In this document: piece after piece, positions 12,102-23,259 of the stretch
Position numbering within the stretch: position 1 is the first letter of the stretch
How the letters are laid out: the number at the start of each line of letters is the position of its first letter
Origin: Dillenia suffruticosa
Taxonomy: Eukaryota > Streptophyta > Magnoliopsida > Dilleniales > Dilleniaceae
Reading direction: 5' to 3'
DNA: 64,000 bases
NCBI GenBank assembly: GCA_033439265.1
Contig: JAVTVX010000002.1
Location: 4,908,001 to 4,972,000 of the forward strand
Translations under genes and position numbers: made by a program
The notes under the pieces: model-generated
The model's database searches: none
What the model saw: the letters and a program-made list of their open reading frames with translations, nothing else
What the model was told of the DNA's origin: nothing

Positions 12102-13022
12102 ATGGTCTCAGAATCAAGTATGTTGAGGGATCAGCTTCAACAAGCTCAGGCATTGTCCCAGGAACAACAGGCTTCAAAAGAGAAATCCGACGACGATTTG
12201 GCAAGGAGCAGCAAATCATGCATTGTGACATGTCTGTACCAAGCCAAATTTGGTGACTCGTTTTGTTACGTGACGGTGACATGGTGCAAAAACTTCATGA
12301 ACCACTCTCTCACCATATTGGTTGAAAATGCGTCTGAGGACAAGAGTGTTAGTTGCAAGATTGACCTAAAACCATGGCAATTTTGGAGCAAAAAGGGTCT
12401 GAAATCATTCAACATGATGGATGACAAAAGGGTTGAAGTCTTCTGGGATTTTCGCGCAGCCAAGTACTCTGATTCATCCGAGCCTCATTCAGATTACTAT
12501 GTTGCCCTAGTCTTCAAAGAAGAGGTAATCTTATTGTTAGGAGATCTCGAAAAAGACGCATTTAAGAGAACAAAAGCAAGACCATCAACAGAAGACGCCT
12601 CATTAGTCTACAGAAAAGAGAACGTGTTTGGAAAAAAGTGTTTTTTCACAAAGGCTATGTTCATTGAAGGCAAAAAAGATCATCACATTATCATAGAGAA
12701 TTCGCTTTCGGGGCCTGGTGATCCTGAGATGTGGATTAGTGTTGATGGAAAATTGTTGCTTCATGTCATGAATTTGCAATGGAAGTTCAGGGGAAATGAG
12801 ACTCTGCAGGTTCATGATAAATGTGTACAAGTCTTTTGGGATGTGCATGATTGGGTGTTCAGTCACCCTGGTTCGAGCTACGGCTTGTTTATTTTCAAGC
12901 CTAGTGAGCCCAAGGGTGCGCCGGAGGGTGGGAATGATCACCACACAATGCATGAATCGGTAGCGGAGCTCTCATCAGATGCAGAGTTCTCTCATTTTGT
13001 CTATGCTTGGAAAACTGAATAA
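12102..13022 (+). CDS. DUF868 family protein, single exon
   Basis: An uninterrupted 306-codon frame. After a polar, Gln-rich N-terminus (~1-36) the protein matches the plant-specific DUF868 pattern: SCIVTCLYQAKF then YVTVTWCKNF (~39-64), a KRVEVFWDFRAAKYS segment, YYVALVFKEE with LLLGDLEKDAF, RKENVFGKKCFFTKAMF, and the C-terminal hallmarks LQWKFRGNETLQV and VQVFWDVHDWVF. Length is normal for the family (~300 aa), and most members are intronless. The molecular function is unknown. The N-terminal 36 residues are unlike the members I recall and the second Met (codon 7) could also serve as start. No signal peptide or membrane segment is seen. Confidence 0.9.
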   Translation: MVSESSMLRDQLQQAQALSQEQQASKEKSDDDLARSSKSCIVTCLYQAKFGDSFCYVTVTWCKNFMNHSLTILVENASEDKSVSCKIDLKPWQFWSKKGLKSFNMMDDKRVEVFWDFRAAKYSDSSEPHSDYYVALVFKEEVILLLGDLEKDAFKRTKARPSTEDASLVYRKENVFGKKCFFTKAMFIEGKKDHHIIIENSLSGPGDPEMWISVDGKLLLHVMNLQWKFRGNETLQVHDKCVQVFWDVHDWVFSHPGSSYGLFIFKPSEPKGAPEGGNDHHTMHESVAELSSDAEFSHFVYAWKTE

Positions 13023-13283
13023 TGTAGTCATCAATTTATTGGATTTTTTTCTTATTTTGTAATTTTTTTAAATAAACTTTTTGTTTATACTAAGAATAAT
13101 GTCTTTAAAGTTACTATTTTTAGATTGTTTTTTTTTACAATGTCATAATATCTGACAATTGAGCCAAGAACAAAAGATTTACATTTTTATAATTTTTGAA
13201 AAATTTTCATGATCAATGAATCAAGAAATTATCGGGACACAATTTCTTAAAATAGACATTTATTTCATTATCAAATACAAATT
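13023..13283. other. 3' flank of the DUF868 gene
   Basis: AT-rich downstream DNA with T-runs, probably including the 3' UTR. Nothing else is recognised before the SINE target duplication. Confidence 0.5.
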
Positions 13284-13292
13284 AATCACTTA

Positions 13293-13477
13293 ATAGAAGG
13301 TGAATCTTGATACAATGGTTGAGTAAATCCATTAGTGACATTGAAATCAGGTATTCGAGACATGGAAACGGTTTTTTTGCAAAAATACAAGGGGAATATT
13401 ATGTATATATACATCCACCCTCTCCCTACCTCCGCACTAAGCTAAAGAGCACTTTGTGCACGGGGTGAGAAAAAAAA
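13293..13477 (+). mobile_element. Au-like SINE
   Basis: The layout follows the plant Au SINE: a decayed tRNA-like head with a B-box-like GGTATTCGAGAC near 13351, then GGAAACGG...TTTGCAAAAATACAAGG, a ...CATCCACCCTC...TCCGCACTAAG block, and the typical GAGCACTTTGTGCACGGG end before an A-rich tail (13470-13479). Short direct repeats AATCACTTA flank it (13284-13292 and 13478-13486). Au elements are non-autonomous retroposons spread widely among flowering plants. The eroded head and short target repeat suggest an old insertion. Confidence 0.7.
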
Positions 13478-13499
13478 AATCACTTATTACATTAAAGTT

Positions 13500-14120
13500 A
13501 AAGATTCAAAATATCCCAAATGCCTTGAACTCTAACACAAAAATGGCCTCAAGAGTAATGATGTATATGCAAGCTCAAGCGTGACTCTCTAAAGAATCAT
13601 CTTGGATTTAGCCAAACCCTAATGATCATCTTGGAGATATTAATATTAAAATTTTTAGCTCATAATACTTTTAAAATTAATTTTACCGTAAAGAATTTTA
13701 AAAAAAATTAATTATTAAAAATTTAATTATGTTATGATAATTATATAAGAAAATATTTATATTTTAGAATTGTAATTGCTAATGGATTAGTCAAGAGATT
13801 GTTGAGGGCTTTTCTTTTTATGTTATTATTTTTCAAAATTTGGAAAGAAACCCCATACGGGTCTGAGGTTAACCACCAACGGCCGGTTCAAAAAGAGCGG
13901 ACCGGATAGGGATACATGTCGGTTCGGTTCAACTAGTAACTCGGAGACCGTTTTCCCGCCCAAATTTTTAGGCCGCTTGCAAACGAGTGAGTCCCACAAG
14001 TCAGAAAAAAATAAAGAAAGAATGAAAAAACTCATCAGCGATCCACGCGCCGTAGCTTTGTGTGAAGCAGACACTCCAAAACAAAATCAAACGAAACCGT
14101 ACTTGAGTCGCATTTCAGAA
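13500..14120. other. Intergenic and promoter of the RecX gene
   Basis: No coding region is supported. The last part is richer in G+C and probably contains the RecX transcription start; the open frame at 13977-14219 overlaps the true first exon in another frame. Confidence 0.45.
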
Positions 14121-14129
14121 TTAGGGTTT
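14121..14129 (+). promoter_or_regulatory. Telo-box in RecX leader
   Basis: TTAGGGTTT, the reverse complement of the plant telo-box AAACCCTAA, lies about 40 bases before the RecX ATG. Telo-boxes are frequent near starts of genes expressed in dividing cells. The motif is short and may be chance. Confidence 0.3.
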
Positions 14130-14166
14130 TTGTATACTTTAATGTGCTGTTACTTCCATTTCAACC

Positions 14167-16717
14167 ATGGCGATTTTCGCGGGAAATCTCTACCGGAAAC
14201 TCCCTCTCTCACTCCATAAGCTTCATCATAGTCAGCCACTTGTGGTTAGATGGTGACTGACTCACTCTCTCTCTCTCTCTGATTATGACCTAATTCTTTT
14301 CAGTTTTTCAGTTTTTGTTACGCGTGCTAACGCATCGAATCCATTGGTTCAATTAGGTTAAAGAAGCAGAATTTTGTCAGCTGTTCGGAGGGAAAATCCG
14401 AGAGTTTTTCCGGTTCTTCATTACCGGTTCGTTACATTCCTAAGAATCTTCCGAAACCTAAGGAATCACAAACTAGTTCTCCGCGAGCAGAGAATTCGAA
14501 GGCGAAAGATGCTGGCGAACATTCAGGTTCGAGTTTATTAAACCCTAAAATGACAAATGATGGACGGGTTGCGCAGAGAAGCTTCGTTACAGATAAGAGC
14601 TCTCGCGGTCCAGACCAAAATAAAAATCAGACGCTGAAATCAAAACCAATCTTCAATTTCGAGCACGGTATGGTTTTTCCTTGTTTATCATAATGTATGT
14701 ATTTGTGTTTAAATAATCATACAACTGATTAAACTTTTAAGTCGTAGATTTGCTCCTGAATGTGATGGAATTTCAGATCTTGAAGAAAAGATCAATAGTG
14801 TGATGGGGTTTGAAGAGACTGAATTCATGGAGGAACCTGAGGAGCTTGTTGATGAATATAAATTAAATCAGGAGGATAATCGCAAACAGTTTCATAGAAC
14901 TATAGAAGACGCTGAGAAGTTGGCTGTTGAATTGCTTGCTGCGAGGTTAGCTTACCAAATTTGTTCTCAGTGTACTCTTCAATTTTTGAATATTGGTTTG
15001 ATTTAATTGGAGTTCATTAACAAGTAGAAATCACAATCATAGACCCGTTGTCAAAATTTTATGTGATATAAGTTTTAATATAATGCCTCGCTCAGAGTTC
15101 AATAAACTATAAGACCTCTTCACTTGCTTGATTGATTGTATGCAATCTTGGATACTTGTAGAGAGCCATCAACTTTGGACAACAATGTTAAGCTTATTAT
15201 GCTATCATTTCATTAGTGTTACTTATATGGTGAGTGCCTGAATGGCTTTTAGTTTAATCTAAATTGATGGTAATTGTAATCTCTCTCTCTCTCTTATGTG
15301 GCCTTCCATGCAGAGCATTCACAGCACTTGAGCTGCAAAAGAAGTTGCTTCGGAAGAGGATCCCACTCAATGTTGCCGAAGAAGTAATAAATGATTTCCG
15401 CCAAAGGTGTGCAGCTAATTATGTGTGAATTTTAGGCCTTTCTCTTCTGCTATACTTTCTCCCATCTGAAATGAGGTCTTCTTCAAAAAGTTTTACGAGA
15501 CTTTGACCTTTTTGCTTGTTCTAGGGGATTGATAAATGATTTCTTGTATGCGGAAACTTTTTCTCGCTCTAGATGGTCTTCCTTGAGTTGGGGGCCTAGG
15601 CGTATTAAGCAGGTTTGCCACATCCCTGCAACCTTTTATTTTTATTTATGTGTATGTATATTTATATACATATTGCATTTAAATTCTTTGACTGCATAAA
15701 AAGAAGTAATCTCAAAATCTCATGAATCAATTTTGTGATTTATGAGGTCATCAAGCTAAAGAGTGGGCTTCCTGTTTGTTGAATTAAGCAATGTAAGAAA
15801 GCTAAAATTGGCAGTTCTGTTTTATCTTAATATCAAAAGTGACAAGGTATATATTATAGACACTGGGGGGGGGGGAGTAGGGAACTGTAATAGGACCTAT
15901 AGACCTTCCTGCAGATTCTTTGATCTTGAATGATCACCTATAGACAAATTTTGAACCCAGTCTGACTGGTAGTCCTTGTGGTCTAGCTGATAGGGATGCA
16001 GGCCTATTCCTACATTCTTGGCGAAGTTGATCTAGGCAGTTTGTTACTAGAAGGACCAACTATTCGATTGGAAATAGTAGTAGAACAAATTTACGTGGTC
16101 ATCTAGCTGGTTAATCATTGACTTTGATACGGTTAAATTTTTTAATAGGCTGATTTTTATTATTCTCCGATTTCTTTTCCTCAGACTGGTATGCGAAAGA
16201 GCCCTTGGAAAATTGTAATCTTTTGACCAATTTTACCCCTTTGCTGCTAGTTGGATGACAGCAATCAGACAAAACCAATGTGGTGGATTTATTAACAACT
16301 AACTGAGGCTGATGACTTTTCAATGACAGATTATGTGCCATGACTTTTCTCTTAGATTACTTTTTGTTGTCAAAAACAATTATCTTTCCACCTATCTACT
16401 GACGCGTATATATAATATATATTTAAATAAAACAGGCACTTCAGAAGAAGGGTGTAAGCAGAGTGGACATAGATAAGGCGGTAAAACTGGTCTTTGAGGA
16501 TGGTGACTCTGACGAAGATCAAGAATCAAGACTTGGCCTGTCGAAGTTTTCAATGGATCACTTATTTGTTCAGGCCTCGAAGCAATGGCTGCGAAGCCAC
16601 GACATGACAAATGAGGTACGCAAGTCAAGGATTATAAGGTGGCTTCAGTATCGTGGGTTCAACTGGGAGGTAATAAATGCTATACTGAAGAAGTTGGAGT
16701 CCCATATCCCCCTTTAG
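14167..16717 (+). CDS. RecX-family regulatory protein, probably organelle-targeted
   Basis: Six exons: 14167-14252, 14357-14667, 14777-14945, 15314-15406, 15525-15612, 16436-16717, giving 342 codons plus stop. The N-terminal ~190 residues are basic and Ser-rich, then acidic; the first ~40 (MAIFAGNLYRKLPLSLHK...) look like a plastid or mitochondrial transit peptide. The C-terminal half carries RecX helical repeats: AFTALELQKKLLRKRIP, VAEEVINDFRQRGLINDFLYAETFSRSR, GPRRIKQALQKKGVSRVDIDKAV, and a final KSRIIRWLQYRGFNWEVINAILKKL. Bacterial RecX binds RecA filaments and inhibits recombination; in plants the homologue is thought to modulate organellar RecA. Stand-alone in the genome, with no operon logic. 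The structure looks intact. Confidence 0.9.
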
Positions 16718-17565
16718 ATCTCATCCCTCATGCCATGTTAAAAATGGAACAGTTGTCCTTTATGAGTCTAGCATAAAAATTTTATGATGTACATTCCGTT
16801 CCCATGTGTTGTATATGGCTGCTGGTAGCAGTTCCAAGGGTCATGGGACCACAGGGGCAAGTCTGAGAGTTTAGTTAAATTGGTCCTCGTGCCATGCTAC
16901 CTCGTGTGGGCATGCGGGACACAACACCCAACTGCAAATGTTATCCTTAAAGAAGTTTGGTGCTAGCACCAAGACAAAGCAACCAGAAATTTACTTGGTT
17001 AAGCTGTTGTTACTCTAACAAGAAGCCATGATTTATTTACACCCATATATATGACGTAAGTTGAAAGTAATCAATGAACAACAATGGGAACCTGGGTTTT
17101 CACATGAGGTGCATCACAATGCATAGCAACTACTTGAGTAATTGATAAATTGATGCTCCACCAAGGGTTACTGGAGGTTTGATGAGCTTTTGACAATGAT
17201 GTAGCTATTTTGAAGGGCTTTTTCATTTCATTGCTGACTGGTTTCAGTCAGGACAGCACATGAACATGTGGTTTTAGAAGTGGGGGACAATTTGTGCATT
17301 GCTGGTAGAAAAGACACCATGAGAGGGAGAGAGATATAGATAACTGAATTCATTCCTTTTCATTAAGTTCGAATTATACAAATCCAAAACAACCAATGAT
17401 TGGTACAACTGCTGCTTGGCCTTCTGTCACTCTTCTCACTTTAGGAAACACTCCACACTAGTGCCATCAAGGTTTTAGCCCCATGTGCAAAGCTTGCAAA
17501 CTCTTATAATCATTTTCTTAGTTACAATTTCACCTCCGTTTTCAAAATTTCAACATAATCAGTTA
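16718..17565. other. RecX 3' UTR and intergenic spacer
   Basis: Downstream of the RecX stop. No gene is recognised. The sequence is of mixed composition with no strong repeat. Confidence 0.5.
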
Positions 17566-17653
17566 TTAATTATTACATTTCAATCTACGTGAAATTGTAA
17601 AATAGTTACTTAATTATTACATTACAATCTACGTGAAATTGTAAAATAGTTAC
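17566..17653. repeat. Two tandem 44-bp repeats
   Basis: Copies at 17566-17609 and 17610-17653 begin TTAATTATTACATT and differ at about one base. They lie downstream of the receptor-kinase pseudogene's stop codon. Confidence 0.85.
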
Positions 17654-17768
17654 ATGTTCTTCTTAACCAAAATACAAAAAGAAAAATTTACTCATGATTG
17701 CATTCTCGGAACACTTTGTACTCTTCCCTAACTTTATCCCCACTCGAGTATACACAGGATATGAGTAA

Positions 17769-17855
17769 TCAGACCGAATCATCAGAAAATGCAATCGAGC
17801 AATTTGATGATCTTTGTAGATCAATGGTCCTTGCATGTGCCGGTGGAAAAGGAAC
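17769..17855 (-). pseudogene. C-terminal tail of the receptor-kinase pseudogene, cut off by Copia
   Basis: On the minus strand this encodes the last ~29 residues of the receptor kinase, ending RSSNCSIAFSDDSV and a stop (complement of 17769-17771). The tail matches the end I recall for the Arabidopsis RGI3/RGI4-type receptors (RGSSNCSFAYSDESV). It is continuous in frame with the kinase fragment beyond the retrotransposon once the element and one copy of the 5-bp target duplication are disregarded, so the insertion hit the last part of the coding region. Confidence 0.8.
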
Positions 17856-18348
17856 TGTAGGTGATTTATGCCCATTGTGGGGCAATTTGGTAAGAATGAG
17901 ATAATGGGGTAACTCCCATTATTACTTACCAATATTAACCAATATTATTTGGTAACTCCCAAATCTTAACCCTAATGGAGATTATTCTCTTGATTCAATT
18001 GAGAAAGAATTATTCCTACCTTGTGTGTGGAGAGCATCCATGGGCAACCATGATGGAGGCTAGGGTTTCACAAAAACATATTCTCTAGAGAGAGAAAAAT
18101 AGAGAGAGGGATGGAGATTTTCGCGTAGGAAAATCTCCCATCGTCAGACGATTCACCGGACATGAGGATTGCGGCGTTGTGATGCTGTGGTGGTGATTCG
18201 ACTAACCTCGTGATCACCATCCGACCGTGCGATCCGTTCAAGGGACATCGCGACACGGTGGATTTTGGAGACCGCCCAATATAGGTATTTATCCCGAAAA
18301 TTCCGATCTATTTAATTCTCGCTTCCGCATGCGCGATTAAATCCAACA
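17856..18348 (+). repeat. 5' LTR of the Copia element
   Basis: 493 bp, TG...CA. Base-by-base reading against 24441-24933 found no difference. Confidence 0.95.
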
Positions 18349-18349
18349 T

Positions 18350-18361
18350 TGGTATCAGAGC
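18350..18361 (+). other. Primer-binding site (initiator tRNA-Met type)
   Basis: TGGTATCAGAGC lies one base after the 5' LTR. It is the standard minus-strand primer site of plant Copia elements. Confidence 0.95.
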
Positions 18362-18879
18362 GGTCGTTGGATTTAATTTAATAATTTTCGGAATTATTTT
18401 TGGGGTTTTTAAAATTTTGGGGTCCGGATCACGGATGAGTTTCGTGAATCCGAGAACACTGCAAGAATACCCATGGCCCAGGGATCACAAATATATTTTT
18501 TGTTTAATTTTCGGAGCATGTTTGGGCCATGAAAAGTCCGGTCGAAGTTTGCGACCCTACGGACATAAAACCCTTAGATCTGTGGCTTTAGAGGGCGGAT
18601 CGATGCATGAAAATGATAGAAATGAGTTCCTTGCATCTAGATCTACGGTTTTATATATTTTATTGTGTGATTTGGGTGCCGGAAACTGGGATTTCCGAAT
18701 GGCCGCGGAGGGCCGCGACTGGGGTGGTTGAATCCCACCATTTTTGGGCTTGAATCCTCCTAAAATCGAGTGTAGGATGTTTGGAGGATACCCACAAATT
18801 TTTCCCAGTCGAAAAATGCAAGAAACAACAGCCGGAATCGAGTTTTCCAGAAAACGGGTCGAAAAACCCGTTGCAGGAC

Positions 18880-19400
18880 CCGTCGGGCGAAGAAGAACCG
18901 GCCCAGACCCGCGGGCGCGTGACACGCACGCGCCAGAAGGCGCGTCTGCTAGGCGCGTGGACTTCACGCTCCACACAGGCGCGTGAACGGGCAGGGGGGT
19001 CAGCGGATCGGGTCGGACCCTGACCCGGACCGACCCGCAAACCGACCCGACCGGGTCGGACTCGAACCCGTTGACCGGTCAGTCGGGTCAACAGTGACCC
19101 GTTGACCGGGTCAGTCGGGTCAACCTTGACCCGTTGACCGACCCGGTCAGACTCGGCTCAACACGGCTCAGCGCGTGAGGTCGCGTGAGCCGCGCGCCGC
19201 GACTGGGCGCGCGTGAGCCGAGCCGCGCCAGGCGCGTGGCAGCGCGTCTGAGCCGCGCCGCGCGTCCGGCGCGTGAGCCAGACTGCTGCCAGCGCGTGGA
19301 GGCGCGTGGCAGCGCGTGAAGGCTCACCGCCGGCGCGTGGCGGCGCGTGGAACGCACCGCCGGCGCGCGGCGGCGCGTGTGGGCCCCGGGCGGCGCGTGA
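18880..19400 (+). repeat. GC-rich short-repeat leader inside the Copia element
   Basis: About 500 bp that is far more GC-rich than anything else in the window. The first part (to ~19150) is built from GACCCG / CGGGTC words in both orientations; the second from more than a dozen copies of GCGCGTG-like words. It lies between the primer-binding site and the gag remnant, i.e. the untranslated leader where packaging and dimerisation signals usually reside. It is CpG-dense and probably heavily methylated. Confidence 0.85.
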
Positions 19401-19829
19401 AGTCGCTAAAATTTGAATTTTTTCAATTTTTTTGGGGTTCTACATCCATAAATGTGACTTTTTGTGGGTTTTTGTGTGCCGAATCACAGTCCAAATGGTA
19501 AGATGCGATTCCAAGTTGTGGTGTATGGTGTCCGTTGACTCATACGCTCGCTTTGGGGTCGGACTCAAGTCATTTTGGTCTTCATGATTCGTAGGGCGTA
19601 CAAAAATGTGATAATAAGCATCTCCAAGTCACAAATATCTCTCTTAATGCGTTGAGAACTGTCGTATTAAATTTTTTGCAAGGAGAGTAAACTGAATGAT
19701 ATGATCTGCGTTATTTTATCAGTAGATTCAGTTTATTCTCGAGAGGCAAAATCTAACGGGAATCTGAGGCAAGAGATGATGGGCCCCAGGGTGGGTACCG
19801 CGCCTCAGAATATACGAGATAAAGAGATC

Positions 19830-22800
19830 TATCGTGTATGGGACAAAAGAATATTTGCCAAGTTAGGGCAACGCTTGACAGTGGCATACACGATGACTTA
19901 GTCTCGTTTTTCGAGTCATATTCTATGAACATGTCGGTTCGACTCGTCCCAAAAGAGCATAGTGTTGCTCTCTTCGGCTCCTATGTGAGGATGCAGAAGA
20001 AAAGGGTTAATCATACAATGAAGCAAATGGCGAGTATGATCACCGAGTTAATATATACGGACGAGTAAATTTCGGATGGAATTTGGGTATTGGATGTGAT
20101 CCATTTTTTTACCTGATTCATGGGAAACCGTGAAATCCTATTTCACATTTGACGAAAGTATTCGTACTTTCGTTGACGTGAATACAAATTGTGAGCTCGA
20201 TGAGGAGCACCTAGAGGCGAGTAGGCCACACTCGAGTCATGCTTATTCAGAGGAGTCAAGTAAGGACTTCCCCGGCGCTAAGCCTAGCGAACGTGACTCG
20301 AGATCTAGGTAATAAAAATCATCCGAGAAAACCGACAACGAGGTACAAGAACGCAAGAAGAAGGAATTAGATTAGACCAAAGTAAATTGCTACGTTTGAG
20401 GTAGATTTGGTCATTTCGCTCGTGAGTGTGACGAGCAGAAATCAATATTCTTCTTCTTTACGTGGTGTGAGATTTGTCTCATTCACTATAATACTCGCTG
20501 ATTTCTCTCCTTTGAAATCAGGAGCAACCGACCACGTAACTCGAGACAGGAGTGCGTAAATATAGTTCCGTCAGGTGAATCCTTAAACTTGGAGGATTTA
20601 CGTTAAGGACAGATCATTTGTCGTTGTCAGAGGGAACGACACTTGCTATGACGTCCTCAATGTTGTAGGCATTCGACGGATCTACAATTTAGTACCTTGT
20701 CTAAAATTGACTACGATATGTGTGAAATCATTCCCTTGTTTTTAATACGATAATTTTCTAAATTATTCTGGTTTTAATCCATGATGGAATGTATGCACTG
20801 GGTACAACTCCTTGTAATGGTTTTTTTTTTTTTTTTTGTAGTTCTACTATTGACTTTACATCTGATTGCGTAGATGATGATGTAAATGAATGACATAGTA
20901 GACTTAGACACATGGGGTAAGAGATGATGAATCGGTTAGTAGCGAGAGGTTTCTTGGACCCGCTAACCAGATTCGAGTTACCCGTATGTGAGTTTTGCCT
21001 AGTCGGCAAAATGACGACAAAACCATTTGGCGATGCAATGAGAGCTGGGACTCCATTGCAGTTAACTATTGTACCTTCCTTCTTTTTATTGTGGTCTCAT
21101 AAGCATGAGAGCCGGAAATGGAGTTGTGTAGATAATTATAGATGTTTACGTGTGTTTCGGTTCATCTATCTGATCTCGCACAAGTCTGAGGCATTTGACT
21201 GCTTCAGGAGGTTCATAAGCGAGATTGAGAATCAGTTAGATTTGAGAAGTACAGACTTTCAAGAACCGAGCGAGGACGCAAGTATTCGTCTAAACTACAC
21301 ATGAGACTCTGTTTCGATAAGAGTATTACGAGACTACTGACTAGTAGTCAGTTCCCCATTGAGCTTTGGACAGGGAGGCAGCCTGACCTTAGCCACTTGA
21401 GGTTATGGGGTTGTGCCACGATTTCTCGCATTCACACGGTGAGTTAGACCCGCGAGAAAATATGTGTTCCTAGGCGAATACGAACGGCACTATAATCGAG
21501 ACTGAGTCTCGTAATACTATATTTCTTGAGAATGATTTCCCTAAGAGAGGTGAAATCAATTAGGACCTTACCCTTTATGCGATGGATTAGCCTAGTGGCT
21601 CGGGGAGCCCAGCGGCGGGATACAAGAATCCACTACGGATCTTGATCTCAGTGGGAGCGATCCATCAAGAGGTAAAGATTTTTCTCTCCTCCTAAGAGTG
21701 TCGAGAATGCGTATTTAAACGTTGTTTTCTCGATTGAGGGTGAGACCCTCATTGCGACTTTAGAGGATGATGAGAAATCTAAACGGTCCGAGAGGCTCTC
21801 GAGAGGATGCAAAATGCCGTTTAATGAAGGCCATAAATGAAGAGAAGGAATTGATGAGAATCAACGGGGTCTGGGACCTAGTTGATTTGCCTAAGGGCAG
21901 AAGGACTATTGGGAACAAGTAGGTTCTCAAAGTCAAGATAAAGGTCAACGGATTGATGAAGAGATAAAGAACCCGTCTAGTAACCAAGGGTTACACTTAG
22001 ACTGAGGGGTGGACTATCGAGGAGTCATAGTCCAATTTATCTCGATCCGTTTATCTTTCAGCGATTGTCACGAACATAGATCAAGAGTCACATCACAAGG
22101 ACGTAAAGACCGCTTTCGTAGTGGAAGTCTAGATGAGGCGATCTACATGGAGCATCCCTTTGGGTTCGTTCTAGTAGATCAGGTGGATAAGGTCTATTGA
22201 TTTTAGAAATCAAAATACGACCTTAAGCCATCATCTAGACAGCGGCGCTTGGATTTCACGAGAAGGTGATATCTTATGGTTTAGTAATGATCGAGTAGGA
22301 TCATTGTATCTATCAGATACGCCCCGATGACTCTTTTATGAGCATGTTCTCATATGTAGGTGACATACTGTTGGCTGGGAACAACAGAGAGTATCTAATG
22401 ACCATTGTAACATGGTTATGAGGTTTTAGTTCATTCTCAGATTTTGGATCCATAGGGATCACTTAAGAATGGTGTTGACTCTTTAACAAGAGTTTTACAT
22501 CAGGTAGATTCTTAAGCATTTCGAGAAGAGCGATGACAACCTAAAAGATACTCTAATCGTTAAAGATAAAAAGACTTGAATCTTGACACATGCCCTAGAA
22601 TTTATAAAGAAATAAGGGAGATGAGCAGAATCCCTTATTCCAGTGCAAAATACATTTCTAGTGTATGCGATGAGGTATACACGTGTGATATACAATTTGA
22701 TGTATGCGATGAGGCATACATAACCAGACGTTTATTTAATGGTCGATCTGGTGAGTAGGTATTAATAGAATCCTAGAAGGGATCACTGTAGAGCAGTGAA

Positions 22801-23250
22801 AAAGGATTCTGAAATATCTCATTTGAACTGCGGATCTCTCCATGTGTTACGGATGAGGTGATTTGCGTTTTGTGGTTGAGATTCAGATACTGATTGGGAG
22901 TAGTGATCTGAATAAACGCAAAAGGTTTTATCTTCTTAGAGCAGTAAGAAGAGAACCTGTATATCTCTATTTACTATAGAGACTGAGCTTGTAGTGTGCT
23001 CAATTGCAGTTTATGAGAATAGTTGGTTTCAGAAATTTTCTGAGAAACTTGAGGTTGTGACAGATAGTGGGAGGTCAGTGATGATTATTGTGATAATCAG
23101 ACCGACACTGTCAACAATTGAGACCCTAAGTATAATAGTAAAGCCAAACACATTAATACCGAAGACCACTATGAGAGATATTACCGAGAAGGGTATTGTG
23201 ACATCTAAGTACACCTCAGCATGAGAGCTGATCTCTTCAGAAAACCCGTT
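19830..23250 (+). other. Copia gag-pol remnant (fossil)
   Basis: Recognisable pieces in order: gag-like (about 19840-20310), zinc knuckle (about 20380-20430), a protease-like ATDHVTR word (about 20520-20545), GAG-pre-integrase (about 20920-21020; CEFCLVGKMTTKPF), integrase (about 21030-21480), reverse transcriptase (about 21820-22400), RNase H (about 22600-23230). Integrase before reverse transcriptase is the Copia order. Broken in many places; no intact long frame remains. Confidence 0.85.
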
Positions 23251-23259
23251 GTGAGAGAT

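Noticed and set aside
18068-18256. 62-codon open frame repeated at 24653-24841
   Set aside because: It lies within the two LTRs and is identical because the LTRs are; no protein of this kind is known from LTRs.
18557-19357. Long Arg/Pro/Gly-rich frames on both strands
   Set aside because: Produced by GC-rich short repeats in the Copia leader, which keep all frames open; composition, not coding.
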